Positions 16,730 through 26,158 of a DNA stretch of 64,000 nt are shown piece after piece. The DNA is from Pelomonas candidula (lineage in GTDB: Bacteria > Pseudomonadota > Gammaproteobacteria > Burkholderiales > Burkholderiaceae_C), in NCBI RefSeq assembly GCF_043555985.1, contig NZ_JBIGIC010000012.1, positions 1 to 64,000 on the forward strand. The letters are read 5' to 3'. The notes beneath the pieces were generated by a model. That model ran no database searches and was not told the origin of the DNA. It was given only the letters and a program-made list of their open reading frames with translations. Position 1 is the stretch's first letter; each line of letters starts with the position of its first letter. The translations under genes were made by a program, and so were the position numbers.

Positions 16730-19700
16730 TCAGGCCTTTTCCAGATTCACCGTGAAGCTCTTGAACTCCGGCGTCTGCGTGTTCGCGTCGCCCACGAAGG
16801 GGGTCAGCGTGTTGACGAGATAGCCGGGCTTGGCCACGCCGACGAAGCCCCAGTGGTTGGGCAGGCCCACGGTGTGCACGCGCTTGCCGTCCACGTCCAG
16901 CGACGCGATGCGCTTGGTGACGACGGCCACGGCCTTGATGAAGCCGCGGTTGCTCGTCACCTTGACCCAGTCGCCGTTGGCGACGCCCTTCTCCCTGGCC
17001 AACTCCTCACCGATCTCGACGAACTGCTGCGGCTGGATGACCGCATTGCTGCGCACGTTCTTGGTCCAGTAATGGAAGTGCTCGGTCAACCGGTAGCTGG
17101 TGGCCACGTACGGGAAGTCCTTGGGCGTGCCGAAGGCCTCCATGTCGCCCTTGAAGACGCGCGCGGCCGGGTTGCTCTTGGCCTTGGCGTTGTTGGGGTG
17201 CATGGGGTTGGTGGGCAGCGGCGACTCGAAGGGTTCGTAGTGCTCGGGCAGCGGGCCGTCGGCCATGCCGCTGGGCGCGAACAGCCGGGCCACGCCTTCG
17301 GCGGTCATGATGAAGGGCCGCACGGCATCGGCGTCGGTCGGGTTGGCATCGGGCCGGATGTCGGGCACGTCGGAGCCCGCCCATTTGTCGCCGGTCCAGC
17401 TGACGAGCTTGCGCGTGCCATTCCAGGGTTTGCCGGTCGGGTCGCACGACGCGGCGTTGTAGAGCACGCGCCGGTTGGCAGGCCAGGCCCAGGCCCAGTT
17501 CAGCGTCTGGCCGATGCCGTACGGATCGGCGTTGTCGCGCCTCGCCATCTGGTTGCCGGCCTGCGTCCAGGCGCCGGCGTAGATCCAGCAGCCCGAGGCC
17601 GTCGTGCCGTCGTCGCGCAGCAGCCCGAAGCCGCTGATCTGCTCGCCCGCCTTGGCCAGCACCTTGGTCGGGTCCTTGGGGTCGGTCAGGTCGGCCAGCG
17701 CCTTGCCGTTGTACTCCTTGGCCAGTTCCTCGGCCGACGGCTTGTTGGGCTGCAGATAGGGCCAGGTGAGGTTGAGGATGGGGTCGGGCAGCGCGCCGCC
17801 GTCCTTGGCGTAGGCGGCCTTCAGGCGCATGAACAGCTCGGCAATGATCTCGGGGTCGCCGCGCGCCTCGCCGGGCGGCTCGGCGCCTTTCCAGTGCCAC
17901 TGCAGCCAGCGGCCGGAGTTGGTCAGCGCGCCGTCCTCCTCGGCGAAGCAGGTGGACGGCAGGCGGATCACCGTCGTCTGGATGTCGGCCGACTTCACGT
18001 CGTTGTGCTCGCCGTAGTTCTTCCAGAACTCCGCCGTCTCGGTGATGAGCGGGTCGATGATGACGAGGTACTTCAGCTTGCTGAGGCCCGCGACGATCTT
18101 CTTCTTGTTCGGGAACGAGCCGACCGGGTTGAAGCCCTGGCAGATGTAGCCGTTGAGCTTGCCCTGGTTCATCATCTCGAAGGCCCGCAGCACGTCGTAG
18201 CCGACGTCCCACTTGGGCAGCCAGTGGTAGCCCCAGCTGTTCTCGGCCGTGGCGGCCTTGCCGAACGTGGACTTCATGTAGCTGACGAAGAACTTCGGGT
18301 AGTTCTGCCAGTAGCTCATCTGCCCGGGGCGCAGGGCTTTCAGCGCGCGGGTCTTGTAGTAGGTCTCCAGATCCTGCTCGGGGTCGCGCGCGAGGCTGAG
18401 GTAGCCCGGCAGCGACGTGGACAGCAGGCCCAGGTCCGTGAGGCCCTGGATGTTGCTGTGCCCGCGCAGCGCGTTCATGCCGCCCCCCGCCGCGCCGATG
18501 TTGCCCAGCAGCAGCTGCACGATGGCGCCGGTGCGGATGATCTGCGAGCCCATGCTGTGCTGCGTCCAGCCCAGCGCGTACATGATGGTCATCGTGCGGC
18601 CGGGCACGGACGTGCTGGCGATGAGTTCGCAGACCTTGAGGAACTTGTCCCGCGGCGTACCGGTGATCTTGCTGACCTGCTCCGGCGTGTAGCGCGCGTA
18701 GTGCTGCTTCATGACGTTGAGCACGCAGCGTGGGTGCTGCATCGTCATGTCAACCTTGGCAAAGCCCTTGTCGTCCAGCTCGTAGCCCCAGGAGGCGGGG
18801 TTGTAGCTGCGCTTGGTCTCGTCGTAGCCACTGAAGATGCCGTCCTCGAACTTGTACGACTCGCCGACGATGAAGGGCGCGTTGGTGTAGTTGCGGACGT
18901 ACTCGGCCTGGATCTTGTCGTTGGACAGCAGGTAGTTGATGACGCCGCCCAGGAAGGCGATGTCGGAGCCCGCGCGGATGGGCGCGTAGTAGTCGCTCAT
19001 CGCGGCCGAGCGCGTGAAGCGCGGGTCCACGACGATGAGCTTGGCCTTGTTGTGGTGCTTGGCCTCGATGACCCACTTGAAGCCGCACGGGTGGGCCTCG
19101 GCGGCATTGCCGCCCATGATGAGTACAAGGTCTGCGTTCTTGATGTCCACCCAGTGGTTGGTCATCGCGCCGCGGCCGAACGTCGGGGCCAGACTGGCCA
19201 CCGTCGGGCCGTGTCAAACACGTGCCTGGTTGTCGAAGACGAGCATGCCCAGGCTGCGCATCACCTTGTGCGTGATGTAGCCTGTTTCATTGGACGAGGC
19301 CGAGGCGGCCAGGATGCCTGTGCTGGTCCAGCGGTTGACGGTCTGGCCCGCCGCGTTCGTGGCCTGGAAGTTGGCATCGCGGTCGGCCTTCATCAGCTTG
19401 GCGACGCGGCTCATCGCCTCGTCCCAGCTGACGCGCTTCCACTCCGTCGCGCCGGGCTCGCGGATCTCCGGGTACTTGAGCCGGTTGGGGCTGTGCACGA
19501 AGTCCAGCAGGCCTGCGCCCTTGGGGCACAAGGTGCCGCGGTTGACCGGGTGGTCCGGGTCGCCCTCGATATGGATGATGGACGACGTGACGTTCTTCGC
19601 CTTGTCGCCCAAGGAATACATGATGATGCCGCAGCCCACCGAGCAGTAGGGGCAGGTGTTGCGGGTCTCGGTCGCCCGGGCGAGCTTGAAGTTGCGCGTC

Positions 19701-19801
19701 TCGGCCAGGGCCGCCGTCGGCGAGAACCCCAGGGCCACCAGGCTGGACGCCGCCAGCCCCGCACCGCTCACCCGGAAGAATTGCCTCCGGTCCATGTCCA
19801 T
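16730..19801 (-). CDS. fdnG: Formate dehydrogenase-N/O subunit alpha, selenoprotein (Sec at UGA codon 196)
   Basis: The catalytic molybdenum (bis-MGD) subunit oxidising formate in the periplasm. A twin-arginine signal (DRRQFFRVSG) starts the 1023-residue product, followed by the CPYC-VGC-CPKG 4Fe-4S site. An in-frame TGA at 19214-19216 is codon 196 within NQARV-U-HGPTVASLAPTFGRG, exactly where E. coli FdnG carries selenocysteine, and the same frame continues to a stop at 16730. Automatic callers would split it into two genes at the UGA. The ATG at 19801 has AGGAG ten bases upstream. The genes for Sec insertion lie in the same operon. Confidence 0.96.
19172..19216 (-). promoter_or_regulatory. 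SECIS-like element following the fdnG UGA codon
   Basis: Directly 3' of the UGA (19216-19214) the mRNA carries a hairpin GGCC-AGUCU-GGCC (stem 19199-19196 with 19190-19187). The loop contains GUCU, like the AGUCU of the E. coli fdnG SECIS, and the spacing from UGA (about 15 bases) fits bacterial SECIS elements read by SelB. Because it overlaps conserved coding sequence, conservation alone does not prove it. Confidence 0.7.
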
Positions 19802-19958
19802 AAGGTCTGTCTCCTGCGGACACCGAGGTCCGCTCCTTTGCGAACTTGAAAGCGGACCGTCACGCGGCAACCGTGACCCGATTTCTTCACAAAGCAAAGC
19901 CCTTGTCCAATCAGGGCATTCCAGGGGGACAAAACCGCTCGGATATGTGCCCCGGCGT
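19802..19958 (-). promoter_or_regulatory. fdnG upstream region with two perfect inverted repeats
   Basis: 157 bases between apbC and fdnG, both on the minus strand. GCGGAC/GTCCGC (19816-19821 and 19828-19833, six-base loop) forms a hairpin abutting the fdnG ribosome-binding site (complement of ctcct, 19811-19815). GTCACG/CGTGAC (19859-19864 and 19872-19877) is a second perfect repeat that could be an operator. A TTGGAC hexamer lies further upstream (near 19910), without a convincing -10. The promoter of the formate/selenium operon should be here. Confidence 0.45.
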
Positions 19959-21050
19959 TCAGGTTGACTTGGAAATCGAGATCGTCGGGAACTTGGCCGA
20001 GTAGTCCTTGGCCTGCGCCGCGATCTTGGCCGCCACCTTGCGGGCCAGGCCCTTGTACAGCGCGGCGACATCGCCGTCCGGCTCGGCGGCGACGGTGGGC
20101 GTGCCCGAGTCGGCCTGGGCGCGGATGCTCATGGCCAGCGGCAGCGAGGCCAGCAACTCGGTGCCGTACTGGGCCGCCATCTTCTGGCCGCCCTCGGCGC
20201 CGAAGATGTGCTCGGCGTGGCCGCAGTTGGAGCAGATGTGAACGGCCATGTTCTCGACGATGCCGAGGATGGGGATGCCCACCTTCTCGAACATCTTCAG
20301 GCCCTTCTTGGCGTCGATGAGGGCGATGTCCTGCGGCGTGGTCACAATGACGGACCCGGTGACGGGCACGCGCTGCGACAGCGTGAGCTGGATGTCGCCC
20401 GTGCCGGGCGGCATGTCGACGATGAGGTAGTCCAGGTCCTGCCAGCGGGTCTGGCGCAGCAGCTGCTCCAGCGCCTGCGTGGCCATGGGGCCGCGCCAGA
20501 TCATGGCCTGGTCGTCGTCGACGAGGAAGCCGATGGAGTTGACCTGCAGCCCGTGAGCGAGGTGCGGCTCCATGTTCTGGCCGTCCAGCGTCTCCGGGCG
20601 GCCGCTGGCGCCCAGCATCAGCGGCTGGCTGGGGCCGTAGACGTCGGCGTCCAGCACGCCCACGCGGGCGCCCTCGGCATGCAGCGCCAGTGCCAGGTTG
20701 GCGGCCGTCGTGCTCTTGCCGACACCGCCCTTGCCGGACGCGACGGCGATGATGTTCTTGACGCCCGGCAGCAGCTGCACGCCGCGCTGCACCGCATGGG
20801 CGATGACGTTGGTCGTGATGGCGACGCTGACGTTGCCGACGCCGGGCAGCGTTTTGGCCGCGGCGGTCAGCGCGGCGGTGAGCGCCGCGTGCTGGCTGGC
20901 GGCCGGATAGCCCAGCTCGACGGTGATGGCCACGTCGCTGCCGGTGACCTTGGCCGACTTGATCGCGCGGGCCTCGCCCAACGGACGGCCCTCGGGGTCG
21001 GCCACGGCCTGCAGCAGGGGTTGAAGCGCGGCTTCGGAGATGGCGGTCAT
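19959..21050 (-). CDS. apbC: Iron-sulfur cluster carrier protein ApbC (Mrp family)
   Basis: A 363-residue P-loop ATPase that carries 4Fe-4S clusters to target enzymes. An N-terminal DUF59-like domain (about 1-90) precedes the deviant Walker A GKGGVGKST, the DADVYGPSQP switch, DMPPGTGD and a CSNCG motif for cluster binding. ATG at 21050 is chosen because the DUF59-like domain begins there; an open frame further upstream runs into the divergent DUF3034 gene. Its place before an iron-sulfur-rich formate dehydrogenase fits its job. Confidence 0.93.
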   Translation of the reverse strand: MTAISEAALQPLLQAVADPEGRPLGEARAIKSAKVTGSDVAITVELGYPAASQHAALTAALTAAAKTLPGVGNVSVAITTNVIAHAVQRGVQLLPGVKNIIAVASGKGGVGKSTTAANLALALHAEGARVGVLDADVYGPSQPLMLGASGRPETLDGQNMEPHLAHGLQVNSIGFLVDDDQAMIWRGPMATQALEQLLRQTRWQDLDYLIVDMPPGTGDIQLTLSQRVPVTGSVIVTTPQDIALIDAKKGLKMFEKVGIPILGIVENMAVHICSNCGHAEHIFGAEGGQKMAAQYGTELLASLPLAMSIRAQADSGTPTVAAEPDGDVAALYKGLARKVAAKIAAQAKDYSAKFPTISISKST

Positions 21051-21168
21051 GGCAGGAAACAGTTCACGGGAAGACAGGGCAGGCAGTCTAGCCCTGGCCA
21101 CCGCGACACCCGGCGCGCGGGGTTTGTGCGTAGAGTGCGGCGATCCTGCAACCCAGCCTGGAGACTCC

Positions 21169-22077
21169 ATGCGCCGCCCTGCCCTCACGCTTGCCATCGG
21201 GCTTGCCGCCGCCCTGCTGGGCAGCACGGTGCTGGCCCAGTCCGGCAACGGCAAGCTGCTGCTGACGGGTGGCGTGTCCAGCATCGACGGCGCGGCCGGT
21301 GGCGGGCTGACGCCCTGGGCGCTGACCGGCAGCTACGCCACCGCCGGCGAGGTCGGCGGCACCGCCTTCGTCACCCGTGCCAAGACCGGCAATTACGGCC
21401 TGTGGACCTACGGCGCCGCGGTCAGCCTGTACGACCGCGTCGAGCTGAGCATCGCCAGGCAGGATTTCGACACGCAGAGCAATCTGAGCCCCCTGGGTCT
21501 GGATGGCCTGCACCTGAAGCAGGACATCTTCGGCGCCAAGGTCCGCCTCGCCGGCGACGCGGTACTGGACAGCGACACGCTGATGCCGCAGATCGCCATC
21601 GGCCTTGAGCACAAGAAGGCGCACGTCGGCGCACTGGGACCCACGCTGTTCGGCCCGCTGGGCGCCAAGGACTCGGGGACGGATTTCTACGTCAGCGCCA
21701 CCAAGCTGTTCCTCGCGCCCGGCGTGCTCGTCAACCTGACGCTGCGCGCGACCCGGGCCAACCAGAACGGCCTGCTGGGCTTCGGCGGCGCCCAGGGCGG
21801 CGGCACCAAAATCCAGCCGGAGTTCTCCGTCGCCAAGCTGCTGGCCAAGAACCTCGCCATCGGCGCCGAGTACCGCGCCAAGCCGGACAACCTGCACGAG
21901 TCCGTGCTGGGTTCCGGCGCGCTGGCCGAAGACGACTGGAAGGATGTCTTCCTCGCCTGGGCGCCCAACAAGCATGTGTCCCTCACGGCCGCCTGGGTGG
22001 ACCTGGGCCGCATCGCCCCGGGCGTGCAGCCCAAGCGGCAGACAGGCGGCTATCTGTCGGCCCAGTTCGCGTACTAG
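21169..22077 (+). CDS. DUF3034 family protein (probable outer-membrane protein)
   Basis: A 302-residue exported protein with a clear signal peptide (to about residue 23, VLAQS). The start KLLLTGGVSSIDGAAGGGLTPWA is the DUF3034 signature; alternating hydrophobic residues and a terminal aromatic (SAQFAY) suggest a beta-barrel. Function unknown. It is divergent from apbC across 118 bases that hold both promoters. Confidence 0.8.
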   Translation: MRRPALTLAIGLAAALLGSTVLAQSGNGKLLLTGGVSSIDGAAGGGLTPWALTGSYATAGEVGGTAFVTRAKTGNYGLWTYGAAVSLYDRVELSIARQDFDTQSNLSPLGLDGLHLKQDIFGAKVRLAGDAVLDSDTLMPQIAIGLEHKKAHVGALGPTLFGPLGAKDSGTDFYVSATKLFLAPGVLVNLTLRATRANQNGLLGFGGAQGGGTKIQPEFSVAKLLAKNLAIGAEYRAKPDNLHESVLGSGALAEDDWKDVFLAWAPNKHVSLTAAWVDLGRIAPGVQPKRQTGGYLSAQFAY

Positions 22078-22160
22078 CCCCACCCGCATCGCTCACGCCG
22101 CTGAGTGAATTGCAGCACCGTCCGTAAAGAAATCTTGCGTTAACCGCGGCGCCACAAGCT

Positions 22161-22189
22161 GCCGGATACCGGCGGGCAAACTGCCCGCC
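22161..22189 (+). promoter_or_regulatory. Tandem hairpins abutting the TonB-receptor start codon
   Basis: GCCGG-ata-CCGGC (22161-22173) is followed, sharing the GGC, by GGCGGGCA-aac-TGCCCGCC (22171-22189), an 8-bp GC-rich stem ending one base before the ATG at 22191. No Shine-Dalgarno sequence precedes the ATG. The two stems are mutually exclusive because they share bases, as in a switch. Confidence 0.45.
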
Positions 22190-22190
22190 C

Positions 22191-24524
22191 ATGCAAATTC
22201 ACCGTCTCCGTCTCACCACCGTTGCCACCCTGGTGGCCTGCGGCAGCTGCGCCGCGGCGTTCGCCCAGACCACGCCCGCCGTGCCTGCTGCGCCCGATGC
22301 TGCGGCCTCCATGCCCGCGAGGCGCCCGAGGCCGCCCGAGCATCGCCCCGCCGAGACGAAGAACCAGCAACTGGAGCGCGTGGAGGTCAACGGCTCGGCC
22401 AGCGACGACTCCATCCGCCGCGCGTCCACGGCCAGCAAGATCGTCATCAGCCGCGAGGAGATCGAGAAGTTCGGCGACTCCACCGTCGGCGAAGTGCTCA
22501 AGCGCCTGCCCGGCGTGACCACCGGTGGCCGCCCGGGCCGCGGCGGCGAGATCCGCATGCGCGGCATGGGCGGCGGCTACACGCAGATCCTCGTCAACGG
22601 CGAGCGCATGCCGCCGGGCTTTTCGCTGGACCAGCTGCCACCCGACCAGGTCGAGCGCATCGAGGTGCTGCGTGCGCCGACGGCCGAGTACGGCGCGCGC
22701 GCCATCGCCGGCACGATCAACGTCGTGCTGCGCGAGGCGCTGCAAAAGCGCATCAACGACCTGCGCGTGCAGCTGGCCGAGGAGCGCGGCAAGCTGCGCC
22801 CCAACATCGGCTGGACGCGCAACGACAAGTTCGGCCAGACCGGCGCCTACAACGTCACGCTGAACGCGACCCGCAACGAACGCATCGACGACTTCCACAG
22901 CACCAGCACGACGCACCTGCTCGCCACGGGCCAGGACAGCACGGTCATCAACGCCGGCCGCAACAACGCGGCCAACGAGTCGCTCAACGTCAACGCCCGC
23001 GTGCAGTGGAAGGAGGCCAGTGGCGACAGCTTCGCGCTGCAGCCCTTCGTCGTCATCAACAAGGGCTCAAGCACCAACGTCTTCGACCAGCAGCAGACCG
23101 GCTGCGTCGACCCGAAGGTCGATCCGACCAGCCAGATCCGCTGCCTGAACTACAACCACGCCGACACCGACAGCAGCAACCGCTCGTCGATGTTCCGCCT
23201 GCACGGGCAATGGCAGCACCGCCTGGACGAAAGCACGCGGCTGGAGCTGCGCGCGGCCGTGGGCCGCATGAACGGCTCGGGCCACAGCTACCGCGAGGAG
23301 CGCGAGAACGGCGCGCTGTTCCGCACCCAGGACGACACCACCGACAACCACCACGACTCGTGGAGCCTGGCGGGCAAGCTGTCCCACCAACTGGGCGGCG
23401 AGCACAGCCTCGTGGCCGGCCTGGAGGCCGAGGGGCAGGATCTGGACCAGAGCCGCGTGACGCTGCAGAACGGCGTGCGCCAGTCGGCGCTGCAGGACTT
23501 CGGCGACAACCTGTCCGCGTCCACGCGGCGCTACGCCTACTACGCGCAGGACGAGTGGAGCGTGGGCAAGCAATGGGGCTTCTACGCGGGCCTGCGCGGC
23601 GAGACCATCACCACGTCGAGCGCCAACGCCGGCAACCCGGTCAGCAACCGCTCATCGGTCTGGACGCCGCTGCTGCATGCGGTCTGGAAGTTCGACGAGG
23701 CGGGCCGCGACCAGATCCGCGCCAGCCTGACCCGCTCCTACCGCAGCCCCAACCTGCAGGACATGATCGCGCGGCCCAGCATCAACTCGCAGTACGCCTG
23801 CCCCGACAACGCGCTGTGCGGCCCCAACGTCATCAACTACGCGGACCGCATGGGCAACCCCGATCTCAAGCCCGAAGTCGCGCGCGGGCTGGAGCTGGCC
23901 TACGAGAACTATCTCAGCCTGGGCGGCATCCTCAGCGTCAACGCCTTCTACCGCCGCATCCAGGACCTGATCCGCGTGGAGCCGGAGCTGGAGACGGTGT
24001 CCTGGGCCGCCGTGCCGCGCTGGGTGGCCCGGCCGCGCAACATCGGCGACGCGACGACCTACGGCATCGAGTTCGAGGCCAAGTTCCGCCTGGACCAGTT
24101 CGTCAAGGACGCGCTGCCCGTCAACATCCGCTCCAACCTGAGCCTGTTCCGCTCGCACGTCAACCAGATCCCCGGCCCGCACAACACGCTGGACCAGCAG
24201 CCGCCCGGCACCGCCAACCTCGGTTTCGACTACCGCCTGCACAGCCTGCCGCTGACGGTGGGCGGCAACGTCAACTACACGCCTGGCTACCAGATCCAGC
24301 AGACCGAGCTGCAGCTCACGGACCTGGACAAGAAGCGCGTCGCCGACGCCTTCGCGCTGTGGACCTTCAACCCCGAGGTCGGCGTGCGGCTGTCGGCCAG
24401 CAACCTGGCGCCGTTGAACTACACCACCGGCAGCGTCGTCACGACGGACAAGGCCGTCATCGCGTCACGCAGCGGCGGCCCGAGCTACACGCTGTGGCAG
24501 GTGCGCCTGGAGATGAAGATCTAG
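22191..24524 (+). CDS. TonB-dependent outer-membrane receptor
   Basis: A 777-residue receptor. Signal peptide to about residue 26 (AFAQ), a proline-rich linker, a plug domain (ASKIVISREEIEKFGDSTVGEVLKRLPGV to INVVLRE, about 83-185) and a 22-strand-type barrel ending in an aromatic-poor but strand-like LRLEMKI. The family imports iron complexes, cobalamin or sugars; the substrate cannot be read from the sequence. A possible TonB box is LERVEVNG. The start codon follows a strong hairpin with no ribosome-binding site. It converges with the TolQ/ExbD/AgmX operon, whose TonB-like protein could energise it. Confidence 0.92.
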   Translation: MQIHRLRLTTVATLVACGSCAAAFAQTTPAVPAAPDAAASMPARRPRPPEHRPAETKNQQLERVEVNGSASDDSIRRASTASKIVISREEIEKFGDSTVGEVLKRLPGVTTGGRPGRGGEIRMRGMGGGYTQILVNGERMPPGFSLDQLPPDQVERIEVLRAPTAEYGARAIAGTINVVLREALQKRINDLRVQLAEERGKLRPNIGWTRNDKFGQTGAYNVTLNATRNERIDDFHSTSTTHLLATGQDSTVINAGRNNAANESLNVNARVQWKEASGDSFALQPFVVINKGSSTNVFDQQQTGCVDPKVDPTSQIRCLNYNHADTDSSNRSSMFRLHGQWQHRLDESTRLELRAAVGRMNGSGHSYREERENGALFRTQDDTTDNHHDSWSLAGKLSHQLGGEHSLVAGLEAEGQDLDQSRVTLQNGVRQSALQDFGDNLSASTRRYAYYAQDEWSVGKQWGFYAGLRGETITTSSANAGNPVSNRSSVWTPLLHAVWKFDEAGRDQIRASLTRSYRSPNLQDMIARPSINSQYACPDNALCGPNVINYADRMGNPDLKPEVARGLELAYENYLSLGGILSVNAFYRRIQDLIRVEPELETVSWAAVPRWVARPRNIGDATTYGIEFEAKFRLDQFVKDALPVNIRSNLSLFRSHVNQIPGPHNTLDQQPPGTANLGFDYRLHSLPLTVGGNVNYTPGYQIQQTELQLTDLDKKRVADAFALWTFNPEVGVRLSASNLAPLNYTTGSVVTTDKAVIASRSGGPSYTLWQVRLEMKI

Positions 24525-24575
24525 CGGGCTGAAGCGGCGGCGCAGCGGGGCAGCCCACCGCACCGGTCGGCGGGT

Positions 24576-25658
24576 TCAGGACGGCAGGAAGTCCAGCGGG
24601 TAGGTCACCACCATCTGGTCGACCTGCTTGGCGCCGAAGTCGAATTGCTTGATGCGGGCGAGCAGCTTGCGCTCCAGGTCTGGCGTCTTCAGCTCGCTGG
24701 AGACGACGCGGCAGTCCACGACCTCGCCCGAGGGCGCGATCTTCAGCTCCACGACGACCTTGCCCTGCAGCGCGGGGTCGTCCCGCAGCGCGCGGTTGTA
24801 GATCGCGTAGATCGAGCCCTTGTTGCGCTCGAACACGAGGCGCACGTCCTCCAGCGACCGCGAGGCCTTGCCGCTGCCGCCGCGCTGCAGCGAGCCGCCG
24901 GCACCGCCCCCGTTGCCGCCACCGAGCGTGCTGCCCTTGCCGCCCTGCCCGCCGCCGCCGGCACCACCACCGCCGCCACCGCCCACCACGCCTTCGACCA
25001 GCGTGGTGGACCGGCCGGCAAGCCCACCGCCGCCGGTGTCGCGGCTGTAGCTCGCCGTGTTGATGCCGCCGCTGCCGCCGGCGGCGTTGGAGGTGATCAT
25101 GTTGCGATCGGGGATGCCGGCATCGGTGCCGGCGCCCACGCCAGGGCCGGTCCCGGTGCCCACGCCGGGCCCCTGCTTGATGTTCTGGCTGAGCTGCACA
25201 GCGGCCGGCGCGCCGTGCAGCGCACCGATCTCGTCCTTCAACGCCAGCAGGCCCACGCCCGCGGCCTTGCGGCGCGCGGCGGCGACCTCACCCGCGGGCC
25301 GGTCGGGCTGCGGATTGCGCGCCTCGGGCACCGGCGCGCCCTTGAGCGGCTCTGCCTTGGGCAAGGGCTTGGCCGCCTCGGCCGTGGCCTTCTCGGGCTC
25401 GCCCCGGGCCGGTGTTTCGGGCTTGTGCTTGACCGGCGGCGGCAGGTTCTTCTCGACCAGCAGCTTGGCCAGGCGCGGCGGCAGCTCGGGCGGCTTGGCC
25501 CGGTCCACCTCCGGCTTGGGCGCCAGCAGCAGCGCCAGGCACACGAGGGCCACGGCGGCCAGCACCGTGTGGAGGATGCGGCGGTAGCGCGCATCGTCTT
25601 CCGGCACGCTGGCCCAGGCCAGCACGTCCGGGCGGAACGTGATTGCGAGCGCAGCCAT
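24576..25658 (-). CDS. AgmX/PglI C-terminal domain protein (TonB-like energy transducer)
   Basis: A 360-residue inner-membrane protein with one transmembrane helix (about 29-46), a long proline/lysine-rich then glycine-rich periplasmic spacer (GGGGGGGAGGGGQGG near 225-260) and a C-terminal TonB/AgmX-type domain (SLEDVRLVFERNKGSIYAIYNRALRDDP...KVVVELKIAPSGEV). Such proteins span the periplasm and transmit motor force to outer-membrane partners; GltG and GltJ of the Myxococcus gliding machine share the domain. It is the last gene of the 17-gene unit, two bases after ExbD1. Confidence 0.85.
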   Translation of the reverse strand: MAALAITFRPDVLAWASVPEDDARYRRILHTVLAAVALVCLALLLAPKPEVDRAKPPELPPRLAKLLVEKNLPPPVKHKPETPARGEPEKATAEAAKPLPKAEPLKGAPVPEARNPQPDRPAGEVAAARRKAAGVGLLALKDEIGALHGAPAAVQLSQNIKQGPGVGTGTGPGVGAGTDAGIPDRNMITSNAAGGSGGINTASYSRDTGGGGLAGRSTTLVEGVVGGGGGGGAGGGGQGGKGSTLGGGNGGGAGGSLQRGGSGKASRSLEDVRLVFERNKGSIYAIYNRALRDDPALQGKVVVELKIAPSGEVVDCRVVSSELKTPDLERKLLARIKQFDFGAKQVDQMVVTYPLDFLPS

Positions 25659-25660
25659 CT

Positions 25661-26146
25661 TCAGGTCTTCCTCTGCACGGCGAAGGCGATCTCGGCGAAG
25701 CCGGCGCGCGCGCCGGTGGCCATCACCTTGCGCAGCAGGCTGTACGGGATGTGCTTGTCGCCCAGGATGGTCACGGCCTTGCTGGTGCCGTCCTTGTCGG
25801 CGCCCAGCACGGGGCGGCTGGCCAGCAGGTCCAGCTCGGCCTTGAGGCCGGGGATCAGGTCGTCGGGCTGTTTCAGCACGTCGGCCACGTCGGCGACCTT
25901 GCGGCCCTCGACGACGATCTCGGTGTCGCTCACCGACACGGTGATGGTCTGGCGCGGCGTCTTCTCGGCCACCGACATCGGCAGCTTCACGGCCCGCGCG
26001 TTGGTCAGCGTCTCGATGCCGGTGCTGGACATCAGGAAGAAGATGAGGATGGTGAAGATGTCGATCAGGGCGACCAGGTTCATGTCCAGCCCCGAGTTGT
26101 TGCGTGCCATGCGGGCGGCGCGCTTCTGGACAGGCGTCAGTTTCAT
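25661..26146 (-). CDS. ExbD/TolR biopolymer transport protein (with channel aspartate)
   Basis: A 161-residue protein with one N-terminal transmembrane helix (NLVALIDIFTILIFFLMSS) and a periplasmic domain. D29 matches the proton-carrying aspartate of ExbD/TolR/MotB. Forms the force-generating ring with the TolQ/ExbB-type protein at 26702-27364. It has a paralogue 12 bases upstream that lacks this aspartate. Confidence 0.9.
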   Translation of the reverse strand: MKLTPVQKRAARMARNNSGLDMNLVALIDIFTILIFFLMSSTGIETLTNARAVKLPMSVAEKTPRQTITVSVSDTEIVVEGRKVADVADVLKQPDDLIPGLKAELDLLASRPVLGADKDGTSKAVTILGDKHIPYSLLRKVMATGARAGFAEIAFAVQRKT

Positions 26147-26158
26147 GCGCGGCCTCTG

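Noticed and set aside
19201..19214. Frameshift or nonsense mutation splitting fdnG
   Set aside because: The single in-frame UGA lies exactly at the Sec position of FdnG, and tRNA-Sec, selA and selB are in the same operon.
16706..19849. A 1047-codon open frame on the plus strand opposite fdnG, and many similar long antisense frames (for example opposite ureC, selB-selA and the multi-haem lipoprotein)
   Set aside because: High third-position GC removes stop codons from antisense frames; the proteins are low-complexity Arg/Ala/Gly/His mixtures without family motifs, while the opposite strand has conserved genes.
24526..24556. GGGCTG...CAGCCC inverted repeat between the TonB receptor and the AgmX-type gene as a terminator
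   Set aside because: The arms are only six bases with a 19-base loop and no T-run on either strand; too weak to call.
24895..25020. Glycine/GC-rich tandem repeats as a mobile or CRISPR-like array
   Set aside because: They encode the Gly-rich spacer of the AgmX-type protein; there are no regular repeat-spacer units. No CRISPR array was seen anywhere in the window.
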